The notes beneath the pieces were generated by a model. It was not told where the DNA came from, ran no database searches, and saw nothing but the letters and a program-made list of their open reading frames with translations. A stretch of DNA of 64,000 bases from Enterobacter sp. BIGb0383 (GTDB lineage Bacteria; Pseudomonadota; Gammaproteobacteria; Enterobacterales; Enterobacteriaceae), in the NCBI RefSeq assembly GCF_003751845.1, contig NZ_RJKQ01000007.1, positions 54,898-118,897 on the forward strand. The letters run 5' to 3'. This document shows, piece after piece, positions 28,972-41,341 of this stretch (its first letter is position 1; the number at the start of each line of letters is the position of its first letter). The translations under genes and the position numbers were made by a program.

Positions 28972-30459
28972 ATGAACAATCCCACTCTGTTGCAAACTTT
29001 TCACTGGTATTACCCTGGCGACGGCAAACTCTGGGCTGAACTTCGCGAGCGGGCCGGCGGTTTTAACGATATGGGCATCAATATGGTCTGGCTCCCGCCG
29101 GTTTCTAAGGGCGCTTCCGGTGGCTATTCCGTGGGCTACGATACCTATGATTTATTCGATTTAGGTGAATTTGATCAGAAAGGTTCGGTCGCCACGAAGT
29201 ACGGCGATAAAAACCAGCTGCTTACCGCGATTCAGGCGCTACAGCAGAACGAGATTGCCGTGCTGCTCGACGTGGTGGTGAACCACAAGATGGGGGCGGA
29301 TGAAAAAGAGGCGATCCGCGTGAATCGGGTGAATGAGCAGGACCGCACGCAAATCGATGAGGAGGTCGTTGAGTGTGAGGCCTGGACGCGCTACACCTTT
29401 CCCGCCCGCGCCGGGCAATACTCCCGGTTTATCTGGGATTTCAAATGCTTTAGCGGCATCGACCATATTGAAAATCCCGACGAGGATGGGGTGTTCAAGA
29501 TCGTCAACGATTACACCGGGGACGGCTGGAACGATCAGGTCGATGATGAACTGGGCAACTTCGATTATCTGATGGGGGCCAACACGGATTTTCGTAACCA
29601 CGCGGTGACGGAGGAGATCAAATACTGGGCGCGCTGGGTGATGGAGCAAACCCACTGCGACGGTTTTCGCCTCGATGCGGTCAAACATATCCCGGCCTGG
29701 TTCTATAAAGAGTGGATTGAGCACGTCCAGGAAGTGGCCCCGAAACCGCTGTTTATCGTGGCAGAGTACTGGTCCCACGAGGTGGACAAGCTCCAGCAGT
29801 ACATTCACCAGGTCGAAGGCAAAACCATGCTGTTTGACGCTCCGCTGCAAATGAAATTTCACGAAGCGTCGCTGCAGGGCCGTGATTACGACATGACGCA
29901 GATTTTCACCGGCACCCTGGTGGAAGCCGACCCTTTCCATGCGGTAACGCTGGTGGCCAACCACGATACCCAGCCGCTGCAGGCCCTGGAAGCACCGGTT
30001 GAGGCCTGGTTTAAGCCGCTGGCCTATGCGCTGATCCTGCTGCGGGAAAACGGCGTACCCTCCGTGTTTTATCCGGATCTCTATGGCGCAAGCTATGAAG
30101 GAACCGGCGGCGATGGTGAAACGTATCCGATAGAGATGCCGGTTATTGACGATCTGGCGCAGTTAATCCTCGCCCGCCAGCGTTTTGCCCACGGTGTTCA
30201 GACCCTGTGGTTCGATCACCCCAACTGTATCGCCTTCAGCCGCAGTGGCACCGACGAGGCACCGGGCTGCGTGGTGGTGCTCTCTAACGGCGACGACGGC
30301 GAAAAAACGCTGACGTTGGGTGAGAACTACGGTAACAAAGTTTGGTGTGATTTCCTCGGCAACCGCGAGGGGACGGTCACAACGGATGAGAACGGGGAAG
30401 GGGTCTTTACCTGCAACGGCGGTGGTGTGAGCGTGTGGGTGATTGAGGAGACGGTGTAA
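28972..30459 (+). CDS. amyA: Cytoplasmic alpha-amylase AmyA
   Basis: 495 residues, GH13 subfamily 5, same length as E. coli AmyA. There is no signal peptide, so it is intracellular. Catalytic residues: nucleophile Asp in GFRLDAVKH, acid/base Glu in IVAEYWSH and the stabilising Asp in LVANHDTQ. It hydrolyses alpha-1,4 glucans and maltodextrins. In E. coli amyA sits far away near the flagellar fli genes; here it is between fieF and cpxP. No clear terminator follows on the plus strand; the hairpin after it belongs to cpxP/cpxQ on the other strand. Confidence 0.96.
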   Translation: MNNPTLLQTFHWYYPGDGKLWAELRERAGGFNDMGINMVWLPPVSKGASGGYSVGYDTYDLFDLGEFDQKGSVATKYGDKNQLLTAIQALQQNEIAVLLDVVVNHKMGADEKEAIRVNRVNEQDRTQIDEEVVECEAWTRYTFPARAGQYSRFIWDFKCFSGIDHIENPDEDGVFKIVNDYTGDGWNDQVDDELGNFDYLMGANTDFRNHAVTEEIKYWARWVMEQTHCDGFRLDAVKHIPAWFYKEWIEHVQEVAPKPLFIVAEYWSHEVDKLQQYIHQVEGKTMLFDAPLQMKFHEASLQGRDYDMTQIFTGTLVEADPFHAVTLVANHDTQPLQALEAPVEAWFKPLAYALILLRENGVPSVFYPDLYGASYEGTGGDGETYPIEMPVIDDLAQLILARQRFAHGVQTLWFDHPNCIAFSRSGTDEAPGCVVVLSNGDDGEKTLTLGENYGNKVWCDFLGNREGTVTTDENGEGVFTCNGGGVSVWVIEETV

Positions 30460-30466
30460 AAAGGGC

Positions 30467-30524
30467 AAAAAAAACCCCCACATCATGTGGGGGAAGACAG
30501 GGATGGTGTCTATGGCAAGGAAAA
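30467..30524 (-). ncRNA. cpxQ: CpxQ small RNA (3'-UTR product of cpxP mRNA)
   Basis: The minus strand here reads TTTTCCTTGCCATAGACACC at its 5' side and ends in a CCCCCAC/GTGGGGG hairpin with eight T. This matches the 58-nt CpxQ of E. coli and Salmonella, which RNase E cuts from the cpxP transcript and which with Hfq represses inner-membrane and envelope mRNAs. The seed region and terminator look fully conserved. The hairpin (30475-30493) is also the cpxP terminator. Confidence 0.9.
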
Positions 30525-30534
30525 ACAGGGTTTG

Positions 30535-31035
30535 TTACTGGGTGCTACTACTGCTACTACTCAAAAGCTTCGATGAGGACTCGCGCTGCATTTGCGCGAT
30601 GTCGCGCAGCTGCTGCATACGTTGCTCATGTTTCTCATTCAAAATCGCTTGCTGCTCGGGCGTTAAGAGGCGGAACATCTGGTTACGAACCTTCGCCATC
30701 TCTACCTGGCGGGTAACCTGTTCCCGCGCCATCTTTTCGGCCTGAACGCGCACGGCGTTTTCGTCAAAATTTTCTGCGGTGACAAGGCTGTGCATTGTCT
30801 CCATTTCGCTAACATTAACAGGAGGCCTGTCGTGCCGCGCCTGTTGCATCAGATCCCGCATTTGCTGTCGCTGATGTTCGGTTAAACTAATGCCATCGAA
30901 CATATTGGTCTGACTACCACGTTGCGTAAGTGCTTCGCTCGGGTGCCAGTTCACGCCGGAAACGACTTCAGCGGCCTGGCTTGTTGCACTTAGCGCTAGC
31001 GTTGAGGCCATGACGGCAACGGTCACTCTGCGCAT
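30535..31035 (-). CDS. cpxP: CpxP, periplasmic inhibitor of the Cpx response
   Basis: 166-residue Spy/CpxP-family chaperone and inhibitor. Signal peptide cleaved after ATSQA (about residue 22); two LTxxQ repeats, [13 protein letters not shown] and [13 protein letters not shown], are the family hallmark. It binds CpxA and misfolded proteins and is degraded by DegP. The C-terminus ends in a serine-rich [14 protein letters not shown] tail, longer in Ser than the E. coli homologue. ATG 31035 follows GGGAG; an upstream start would extend past the signal peptide. Divergent from cpxRA with a CpxR box in between. Confidence 0.95.
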   Translation of the reverse strand: MRRVTVAVMASTLALSATSQAAEVVSGVNWHPSEALTQRGSQTNMFDGISLTEHQRQQMRDLMQQARHDRPPVNVSEMETMHSLVTAENFDENAVRVQAEKMAREQVTRQVEMAKVRNQMFRLLTPEQQAILNEKHEQRMQQLRDIAQMQRESSSKLLSSSSSSTQ

Positions 31036-31116
31036 CACTTGCTCCCAAAATCTTTCTCTGTCGCGATTCAACGATAGAGAGTCTACGATTCAGGCTGCAA
31101 ACATGCGTCAGGGGGT

Positions 31117-31131
31117 GTAAAACAACGTAAA
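31117..31131. promoter_or_regulatory. CpxR binding box between cpxP and cpxRA
   Basis: GTAAAACAACGTAAA fits the GTAAA-N5-GTAAA CpxR consensus exactly. It lies in the 151-base gap between divergent cpxP and cpxR, so it can activate both. Confidence 0.9.
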
Positions 31132-31186
31132 GTCATGGATTAGCGCGCCTTGATGACGTAATTTCTGCCTCGGAGGTATTTAAACA

Positions 31187-31885
31187 ATGAATAAAATCCT
31201 GTTAGTAGATGATGACCGGGAGCTCACCTCCCTGTTAAAGGAGCTGCTCGAGATGGAAGGCTTTAATGTGCAGGTTGCCCATGATGGGGAACAGGCGCTG
31301 GCGCTTCTTGACGACAGTATCGACCTGCTTTTGCTCGACGTGATGATGCCGAAGAAAAACGGTATCGACACCCTTAAAGAGCTACGTCAGACACACCAGA
31401 CCCCCGTGATTATGTTGACCGCTCGTGGCAGCGAGCTGGACCGCGTGCTTGGCCTTGAACTGGGCGCGGATGACTATTTACCTAAACCCTTTAATGACCG
31501 CGAACTGGTAGCGCGTATTCGCGCTATTTTGCGCCGTTCACACTGGAGCGAACAGCAGCAAAACAGCGACAGCAGCTCACCGACCGTGGAAGTTGACGGG
31601 CTGAGCCTCAATCCGGGCCGCCAGGAAGCCAGTTTCGACGGGCTGACGCTGGAACTGACCGGGACGGAGTTCACTCTGCTATACCTGCTGGCGCAGCATC
31701 TTGGCCAGGTGGTGTCCCGTGAGCACCTGAGCCAGGAAGTGCTGGGCAAGCGTTTAACGCCGTTTGACCGTGCTATCGATATGCATATCTCCAACCTGCG
31801 CCGCAAGCTGCCGGAGCGTAAGGACGGGCACCCGTGGTTTAAAACCTTGCGTGGGCGCGGCTATCTGATGGTGTCCGCTTCATGA
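31187..31885 (+). CDS. cpxR: CpxR, envelope-stress response regulator
   Basis: 232-residue OmpR-family response regulator. Receiver domain with phospho-acceptor Asp51 (LLLLDVMMPKK), Thr in MLTARG and Lys in YLPKPF; C-terminal winged-helix DNA-binding domain with the recognition region FDRAIDMHISNLRRKL. Its stop overlaps the cpxA start (ATGA), so the two are coupled. Confidence 0.98.
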   Translation: MNKILLVDDDRELTSLLKELLEMEGFNVQVAHDGEQALALLDDSIDLLLLDVMMPKKNGIDTLKELRQTHQTPVIMLTARGSELDRVLGLELGADDYLPKPFNDRELVARIRAILRRSHWSEQQQNSDSSSPTVEVDGLSLNPGRQEASFDGLTLELTGTEFTLLYLLAQHLGQVVSREHLSQEVLGKRLTPFDRAIDMHISNLRRKLPERKDGHPWFKTLRGRGYLMVSAS

Positions 31886-33255
31886 TAGGCAGCCTGACCG
31901 CCCGCATTTTCGCCATTTTCTGGTTAACGCTGGCGCTGGTGTTGATGCTGGTATTGATGCTGCCGAAGCTGGACTCGCGTCAGATGACCGAGCTGCTGGA
32001 AAGCGAGCAGCGCCAGGGGCTGATGATTGAACAGCACGTGGCGGAAGAGCTGGCTAACGATCCCCCTAACGATCTGATGTGGTGGCGGCGACTATTTCGC
32101 GCGATTGATAAATGGGCCCCGCCGGGGCAGCGTTTATTATTAGTGACCAGTGAAGGTCGGGTGATCGGCGCGGAGCGCAATGAAATGCAGGTCATCCGTA
32201 ACTTTATCGGGCAGTCGGATAACGCCGATCATCCGCAGAAAAAGAAATACGGCCGGGTGGAGATGGTCGGGCCATTTTCTATCCGGGACGGGGAAGATAA
32301 TTACCAGCTCTACCTGATCCGTCCGGCAAGTAACTCTCAGTCTGACTTTATTAACCTGCTGTTTGACCGTCCGCTGCTGCTGCTGATTGTCACTATGCTG
32401 GTGAGCTCGCCGCTGCTGTTATGGCTGGCGTGGAGCCTGGCGAAACCGGCGCGTAAGCTGAAAAACGCGGCGGACGAAGTGGCGCAGGGCAACCTGCGAC
32501 AGCATCCGGAACTGGAAGCCGGGCCGCAGGAGTTTCTGGCAGCGGGGGCCAGCTTTAACCAGATGGTGACGGCGCTGGAGCGTATGATGACCACCCAGCA
32601 GCGCCTGCTCTCCGATATCTCCCATGAACTGCGTACGCCGCTGACGCGTCTGCAGCTGGGTACGGCATTGCTGCGTCGCCGCAGCGGTGAGAGCAAAGAG
32701 CTGGAGCGTATTGAAACCGAAGCGCAGCGTCTCGACAGTATGATCAACGATCTGCTGGTGATGTCGCGCAATCAGCAGAAAAACGCGCTGGTCAGCGAAA
32801 CGGTGAAGGCGAATCAGCTGTGGAATGAGGTGCTGGACAACGCCGCGTTTGAAGCAGAGCAGGTCGGCAAATCGTTCACCGTGGAATATCCGCCCGGGCC
32901 CTGGCCGCTTTACGGTAACCCGAATGCACTGGAAAGCGCGCTGGAGAACATTGTGCGTAATGCTCTGCGTTACTCGCACACCAAAATCTCAGTCAGCTTT
33001 GCGGTGGATAAAGACGGTATCACCATCAACGTCGACGATGATGGTCCAGGCGTCAGTCAGGAGGATCGCGAGCAGATTTTCCGACCGTTCTACCGAACCG
33101 ATGAAGCCCGCGATCGTGAATCCGGCGGAACCGGGCTGGGGCTGGCGATTGTCGAAACCGCCATTCAGCAGCACCGTGGTTGGGTTAAAGCCGATGACAG
33201 CCCGCTGGGTGGTCTGCGGCTGACTCTCTGGCTTCCGCTGTACAGACGTTCCTGA
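31882..33255 (+). CDS. cpxA: CpxA, envelope-stress sensor kinase
   Basis: 457-residue inner membrane histidine kinase. TM1 about 10-30, periplasmic sensor about 31-163 that binds CpxP, TM2 about 164-185, HAMP, then the H box SDISHELRTPL with His248, the N box IVRNALRYS, and G boxes DDDGPGV and GGTGLGL. It phosphorylates CpxR when envelope proteins misfold and also has phosphatase activity. In E. coli the gene beyond cpxA is yiiM; here it is metF, the second junction of the inversion. Confidence 0.97.
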   Translation: MIGSLTARIFAIFWLTLALVLMLVLMLPKLDSRQMTELLESEQRQGLMIEQHVAEELANDPPNDLMWWRRLFRAIDKWAPPGQRLLLVTSEGRVIGAERNEMQVIRNFIGQSDNADHPQKKKYGRVEMVGPFSIRDGEDNYQLYLIRPASNSQSDFINLLFDRPLLLLIVTMLVSSPLLLWLAWSLAKPARKLKNAADEVAQGNLRQHPELEAGPQEFLAAGASFNQMVTALERMMTTQQRLLSDISHELRTPLTRLQLGTALLRRRSGESKELERIETEAQRLDSMINDLLVMSRNQQKNALVSETVKANQLWNEVLDNAAFEAEQVGKSFTVEYPPGPWPLYGNPNALESALENIVRNALRYSHTKISVSFAVDKDGITINVDDDGPGVSQEDREQIFRPFYRTDEARDRESGGTGLGLAIVETAIQQHRGWVKADDSPLGGLRLTLWLPLYRRS

Positions 33256-33388
33256 CGGGCGTATCCCGCTGACGACAGGCTCTCGCGATGAGGGCCTGTC
33301 GCCCTCCTGAATTTTTTTCACCTTCCCTGAGTATTCCTCACCGTTAATCAGTATATTTCAGTTGACGACGGGGTGCTTTTCCGTCATT

Positions 33389-33420
33389 TTGGCATCTGGA
33401 CGTCTAAACGTATAGAAGTT
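33389..33420 (+). promoter_or_regulatory. Tandem MetJ boxes of metF
   Basis: Four contiguous 8-mers, TTGGCATC, TGGACGTC, TAAACGTA and TAGAAGTT, lie 41 bases before the metF start. They fit the met-box consensus and its strict 8-base phasing. Confidence 0.88.
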
Positions 33421-33457
33421 CACAAAGCCGAATAATGACAAGCGATTGATGAGGTAA

Positions 33458-34351
<894 letters not shown>

Positions 34352-34395
34352 AGGATAAACCCTTCAAAAAGTACGTTTTTTGTGAGCGTTCGTAA

Positions 34396-36675
<2,280 letters not shown>

Positions 36676-36700
36676 GTCTTTACCTGACGTATAAAATAAC

Positions 36701-36730
36701 AATCCCCGCAGCGATGCGGGGATTTTTTTA
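36701..36730 (+). terminator. katG intrinsic terminator
   Basis: AATCCCCGCA pairs with TGCGGGGATT around a GCGA loop, followed by TTTTT. It lies between convergent katG and gldA. Confidence 0.92.
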
Positions 36731-36736
36731 TCGGGA

Positions 36737-37840
36737 TTATTCCCACTCTTGCAGGAAACGCTGGCCGTACTGATCGGCCACCAGCAGCGCGGCATAGACC
36801 TGGTCCGGCGTGGCTCCGCCCGGCATATTGTGGATGGTTTCCCCTTCGACGCAGGCAGCTTCCGCCACGGTACGCATTTTGGCCGGAATATCCGTTTTGA
36901 TATCCAGCTGCGCCAGGGTGATGGGCAGACCTACGCTGTAACAGAGCGCGGCAACGGTTTCGATCTCTTCTACCGACGCGTTCTCCAGCACCAGCTGAGT
37001 CAGGGTGCCGAACGCCACTTTTTCACCGTGATAGAAGTGGTGGGCGTCCGGGATGGCCGTTAACCCGTTGTGGATAGCATGGGCTGCGGCAAGGCCGCCG
37101 CTTTCAAAGCCAACGCCGCTCAGATAGGTATTGGCTTCCACCACCCGCTCGAGCGCCGCCGTAACCACATGCTGCTCAGCGGCCAGCATCGCCTTTTCGC
37201 CTTCTTCCACCAGCGTGTTGTAGCACAGCTCGGCCAGCGCCAGTGCGGCCTGGGTGCTCTGACCGCCCGCCATCGTTTTACCGCCGCTGCGGGAGCAGGC
37301 GCGGGCTTCAAACCAGGTCGCCAGCGCGTCGCCAATCCCGGCGGCCAGCAGCCGTGCCGGTGCGCCAGCCACAATACGGGTATCGACGATCACCATTTCG
37401 GGATTTTTGGGGAGCATCAGGTAACGTTCAAACTCGCCGTCGTCGGTGTAAATCACCGACAAGGCGCTGCAGGGCGCATCCGTCGAAGCAATGGTGGGGG
37501 CAATCGCCACCGGGAGATGCATAAAGTGCGCCAGCGCCTTGGCGGTATCCAGCGTCTTGCCGCCGCCAATCCCCAGTACCGCACCGCAACGGGATTTTTC
37601 CGCTACCGTTCGCAGGCGATCGATTTCATTTTGCGAACATTCGCCGCCAAAAGGGGCAATTTCCACCGCCAGCCCGGCATCGGTCAGGCTTTTGCGTAGC
37701 GCCTCTTCGGCAAAACCGAGAACAAACTTGTCGCCGACGATCAGCCAGCGCTCTGACAGGGGTTTGAGGTAGTCGCCGAGGCGGGTAAGCACGTCCGCAC
37801 CCTGGATGTATTTTCCTGGCGATTGAATGATTCTGTCCAT
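36737..37840 (-). CDS. gldA: Glycerol dehydrogenase GldA
   Basis: 367-residue zinc- and NAD-dependent iron-type alcohol dehydrogenase. It interconverts glycerol and dihydroxyacetone, and reduces methylglyoxal and hydroxyacetone. Nucleotide site [13 protein letters not shown]; zinc ligands in [20 protein letters not shown] and [13 protein letters not shown] 37840 has AAGGAG five bases upstream; a longer frame adds only two residues. It forms an operon with fsaB and ptsA (gap 9 bases to fsaB). The pairing with a fructose-6-phosphate aldolase, which uses dihydroxyacetone, makes metabolic sense. Confidence 0.97.
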   Translation of the reverse strand: MDRIIQSPGKYIQGADVLTRLGDYLKPLSERWLIVGDKFVLGFAEEALRKSLTDAGLAVEIAPFGGECSQNEIDRLRTVAEKSRCGAVLGIGGGKTLDTAKALAHFMHLPVAIAPTIASTDAPCSALSVIYTDDGEFERYLMLPKNPEMVIVDTRIVAGAPARLLAAGIGDALATWFEARACSRSGGKTMAGGQSTQAALALAELCYNTLVEEGEKAMLAAEQHVVTAALERVVEANTYLSGVGFESGGLAAAHAIHNGLTAIPDAHHFYHGEKVAFGTLTQLVLENASVEEIETVAALCYSVGLPITLAQLDIKTDIPAKMRTVAEAACVEGETIHNMPGGATPDQVYAALLVADQYGQRFLQEWE

Positions 37841-37849
37841 TATCACTCC

Positions 37850-38512
37850 TTAAAGGTTGAGGTTGCCAAATACGTTTTTCCAGTCCTGCTCAAACTTCTC
37901 AATAGCCGACTCTACCGCAGGCGTGCCGAGCATTTGTTGCGCTACGTCTAATGGAAGGGTAATGGCTTCACATCCAGCGAGCAGACAATCGACCGCCTGG
38001 CGGGGCGTTTTAAAGCTGGCGGCCAGGATTTTGCTCTGCGGAGCGTGAAGTTTTAATAGCGTTTGCAGCTCCTGCACAGTACGAATGCCATCCCCGCCCT
38101 GGGCATCGATACGGTTAACATAGGGCGCCACGTATTCCGCTCCGGCCATCGCGGCCAGCAATCCCTGGGCGGCGCTGTAAACGGCCGTTCCCAGCGTGGA
38201 AATACCCGCCTGTTTTAGCTGTTTGATAGCGGTCAGCCCCTCCGCCGTCACCGGTATTTTCACCACCAGATCGGGAAACGCATTGGTCAGACGTTTCGCT
38301 TCAGCGACCATGCCTGCGGCGTCACGGGCCATTGTCTGGGCAAACAGCCTGCCCTGTGGCCCGATGGCTTGTCTGAGCCGGGGCAGGACATCCCAGAGGG
38401 GTTCTTTTCCTGCTGCCACAATGCTCGGGTTGGTGGTGACGCCTGCCAGGGGCCAGATGCGTGCCAGGCGCTCGACTTCTTTGACGTTCGCCGTATCCAG
38501 ATAGAGTTCCAT
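37850..38512 (-). CDS. fsaB: Fructose-6-phosphate aldolase FsaB (transaldolase-like)
   Basis: 220 residues, TIM-barrel class I aldolase. Schiff-base Lys85 in [16 protein letters not shown]-type start [10 protein letters not shown] and GVTTNPSI are family markers. It splits fructose 6-phosphate, or related compounds, into dihydroxyacetone and glyceraldehyde 3-phosphate. Operon ptsA-fsaB-gldA as in E. coli, where it is the second Fsa enzyme (TalC). Confidence 0.96.
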   Translation of the reverse strand: MELYLDTANVKEVERLARIWPLAGVTTNPSIVAAGKEPLWDVLPRLRQAIGPQGRLFAQTMARDAAGMVAEAKRLTNAFPDLVVKIPVTAEGLTAIKQLKQAGISTLGTAVYSAAQGLLAAMAGAEYVAPYVNRIDAQGGDGIRTVQELQTLLKLHAPQSKILAASFKTPRQAVDCLLAGCEAITLPLDVAQQMLGTPAVESAIEKFEQDWKNVFGNLNL

Positions 38513-38529
38513 GATGCTTCCTCGTTAAG

Positions 38530-41031
38530 TTACAGTTCCAGTTCACGTTGCAGCAGGCCGGCAATGGCCCGGGCGGATTCGGCGCTGACCAGAGCCTGAC
38601 GAAATTCTTCATGCATAATGCGGCGTGCCAGTCGGGAGAAAATACGCATGTGCTGGTCGCCGGCGGCATGTTTGTTAAGGGTCAGCATAATGATGGACCG
38701 TGCGTCTTCATCACCCCAGCGCACCGGCGTTTGCAGGCGGGCGACGCTGATGGTCGATTGTTCAATATGCTCTGATTTACTGTGTGGAATGGCGAAGCTA
38801 AAGCCGAGGCCGGTAGAGAACACGGCTTCGCGCGCCCAGAGATCGGCCTCCAGCCTGCGCGGGTAGCGGCAGCGTCCGGCGAGCAGCAGGTTGTCCGTCA
38901 TCCCCTTCATCACCTCTTCTTTGCTCTGCCAGTCGTTATCCAGCGAGATACAGGATTCGGCGATAAGCGGAGCGTCCTGCTGGTGCATCCGGAACTGGGC
39001 CAGCAGATGTTCAACCTCCAGCGACGTCCGGCAGGCCATCGCCTGATTGAGTAGCTGGCGGCAGGCCCGGCTGTCGAGCTTAGCAAGGCGCGCTTTTGTC
39101 GCCGCAATGGCCGGTGCGCTCATGCTGATTTCGTCCAGGCCAAGCCCGACCAGCAGCGGCAGGACCGAACCTTTCGCACCCAGCTCGCCGCACAGGCCAA
39201 CCCATTTTCCCTGACGATGTACCGCCTGCACGGCATAATCCAGCGCCCGCAGAAAGGCCGGGTTCAGACTGTTGTAGTGGCGGGTCACTTTGGCGTTATC
39301 GCGATCGACCGCCAGCAGATACTGCGTCAGGTCATTGCTGCCGACACTGAAGAAGTCGATCTCTTCACAGCACTGATCGATGATAAACATCACCGAGGGC
39401 ACTTCCAGCATGATGCCGAGCGGGATTTTTTCATCAAAGGGAACCTGCTCATGCCGCAGCTGCTGCTTTGCGTCGGCGAGCTTCTCTTTAACCCACAGAA
39501 TTTCCTCCATAGAGGAGATCATCGGGATCATGATCTTCAGGCTACCGTGCGCAGAGGCGCGGAGGATCGCCCGCAGCTGCGTGGTAAACAGGCTGGCGTA
39601 CTCTTCATAAATTCGCACGGCGCGATAGCCAAGAAACGGATTGTTCTCTGCAGGAATATTCAGGTAATCCACCGGTTTATCACCGCCAATATCCATGGTG
39701 CGCACAATAATGCTACGCCCGTCCGATGCGTCGAGCGCCTGGCAAAAGAGGTTGTACAGCTCGTTTTCCGAGGGTTCGCAGGCGCGGTCCATATAAAGCA
39801 TTTCGGTGCGAAACAGGCCAACGGCCTCTGCACCGTTGTTAAAGGCCGCCTGCGCTTCGACGGCGTGGGCAATATTGGCCGCGACCTCCAGGCGAACGCC
39901 GTCGGCGGTTCGGGCTTCGCGGTGAAGCCAGAGGCTTTCCTGCTGGCGCAGCGCGGCCTGAACGCGTGCTTCCTGCTGATAATAGCGATCTATCGCGTTA
40001 TCAGGTTCCACCGCAATCACCCCGGCGTTGCCGTCCAGCCAGATGCGCTGCTGCTTCCAGCGGGCAAGGGGATCGATATCCACGCCAGCCAGCGTCGGAA
40101 TATTAAAGGAACGGGCGAGGATCACCGTATGGGATGTGGTGCCGCCGTTCCTCAGCAGCAGACCTTTCAGCAGCGTTTTATCCAGCTCCAGAAACTGGCT
40201 GGGGGTTAGCTCTTCCGCCATGCAAATCGCAGGCTGCGTCAGCTTGCCCGGTGCCGGGAATCGCGCTTCGCCATAGATCTGCTGCAGCAGTTGAAAACAG
40301 ACATCGCGGACGTCGAGGGCGCGTTCCTGCAGATAGCGGCTGCCGGAGCGGCTGAACTCGTCACAAAAATGACCCGCGCTACGGACGATAGCTCCGGCGC
40401 AGCTCAGCCCCTCGCTGACGCCGGTTTGCAGGTGCTGGCGTAACGTCGCATCCGTCGCCAGAGAGCGATGGGCTTCAAGAATTGCGTGCGTGGTGCCGTC
40501 GCTGTCAAGCAGGCGCAGAGCCAGCGTTTTTACCAGCGTTGTCAGCCCCTTCTCCAGCAGCGCCTGTTCCTCCGGCAGCGCCTGAGCGGCCGGAAGCGGT
40601 CCGGGGTCGCTGAAATCCAGAGAGACGAGCGGGGTTAACACGCCTCCGGCGGTTCCGCCGCACACCGGGCTGGCGCGAAATAGCGTTGCGTTCAGGCGCG
40701 ACAGCGACTCTGGCAGGGACGCCACCGGCTGTCTGTCAGGCGCTGCCAGGGGGGCGTCACAGCGGGGAAATTCACTGCGTATCCAGGCGCTTAGCTTCTG
40801 TTCGGCCGCCCCTTCATCCTGGCCGGTTATCAACAGTCGACAGGCGTCTCCTGCCAGCGTATCGGTACCAATCAGCGACAGCGCACTTTTAGCATTGCCC
40901 GTCCTGCCGGTTCGCAAATTATGCCACTCAATCGTCGATATGAAGGTATTACACAGCGTTTCGACGTGGCTGGCGGGACGCGCATGGACGCCATTGGGCA
41001 GATCGCAGACGAACTCCACTACCTGGGCCAT
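38530..41031 (-). CDS. ptsA: PtsA, multiphosphoryl transfer protein (HPr-EI-EIIA fusion)
   Basis: 833-residue PTS fusion. HPr-like domain (about 1-90) with phospho-His16 in NGVHARPAS; enzyme I domain (about 120-690) with GGTTSHTVILARS and the PEP site ICGELGAKGS-type VGLCGELGAKG; fructose-type EIIA domain (about 690-833) with His750 in IPHSKSEHIE. It carries phosphate from PEP to a fructose-like permease, presumably FrwCB or FrwD. ATG 41031 was chosen over a longer frame because it matches the E. coli start. First gene of the ptsA-fsaB-gldA operon and divergent from frwC. Confidence 0.95.
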   Translation of the reverse strand: MAQVVEFVCDLPNGVHARPASHVETLCNTFISTIEWHNLRTGRTGNAKSALSLIGTDTLAGDACRLLITGQDEGAAEQKLSAWIRSEFPRCDAPLAAPDRQPVASLPESLSRLNATLFRASPVCGGTAGGVLTPLVSLDFSDPGPLPAAQALPEEQALLEKGLTTLVKTLALRLLDSDGTTHAILEAHRSLATDATLRQHLQTGVSEGLSCAGAIVRSAGHFCDEFSRSGSRYLQERALDVRDVCFQLLQQIYGEARFPAPGKLTQPAICMAEELTPSQFLELDKTLLKGLLLRNGGTTSHTVILARSFNIPTLAGVDIDPLARWKQQRIWLDGNAGVIAVEPDNAIDRYYQQEARVQAALRQQESLWLHREARTADGVRLEVAANIAHAVEAQAAFNNGAEAVGLFRTEMLYMDRACEPSENELYNLFCQALDASDGRSIIVRTMDIGGDKPVDYLNIPAENNPFLGYRAVRIYEEYASLFTTQLRAILRASAHGSLKIMIPMISSMEEILWVKEKLADAKQQLRHEQVPFDEKIPLGIMLEVPSVMFIIDQCCEEIDFFSVGSNDLTQYLLAVDRDNAKVTRHYNSLNPAFLRALDYAVQAVHRQGKWVGLCGELGAKGSVLPLLVGLGLDEISMSAPAIAATKARLAKLDSRACRQLLNQAMACRTSLEVEHLLAQFRMHQQDAPLIAESCISLDNDWQSKEEVMKGMTDNLLLAGRCRYPRRLEADLWAREAVFSTGLGFSFAIPHSKSEHIEQSTISVARLQTPVRWGDEDARSIIMLTLNKHAAGDQHMRIFSRLARRIMHEEFRQALVSAESARAIAGLLQRELEL

Positions 41032-41341
41032 AACCTTTCTCCTTATTTCAAAAAGCATGGTCGACAGCATAGAGGGGATAAAAGGCGGCGGACTATCTGA
41101 CATTTCTGCCAAAAACTGGATAAATGTAATGTCGGTATAAAAGTGAGATCTTCCTCACAGGCGCCTTCCCGTTCTGTTTTTCACCGCTAAAGCCGACTCT
41201 TTGAGAGCGATCGCATTTTTCTTCGAATGTTACAAAAATCCAGTAAATGGTCGGTTTGTCCACTGTCTGTCCCGCCGCTGATTGCCTATTGTCTTCCACA
41301 TCAAGGTTTAGGAGATGGGCCGACCGGCCCGGGAGCGACAA
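41032..41341. promoter_or_regulatory. Divergent control region between ptsA and frwC
   Basis: 310 bases without a gene. It holds an inverted repeat GTGAG-N6-CTCAC at 41143-41158 and another, GGGCC-N4-GGCCC, at 41317-41330 just before the frwC ribosome binding site. The neighbouring AraC-type gene yijO is a likely regulator; no site could be assigned to it. Confidence 0.5.

Noticed and set aside
39217..40209. 330-codon open frame opposite ptsA
   Set aside because: Antisense shadow of a confirmed gene.
41143..41158. CRP-like site GTGAG-N6-CTCAC between ptsA and frwC
   Set aside because: The symmetry is offset from the TGTGA-N6-TCACA consensus (TCACA lies 8 rather than 6 bases after AGTGA), so it is recorded only as an inverted repeat.
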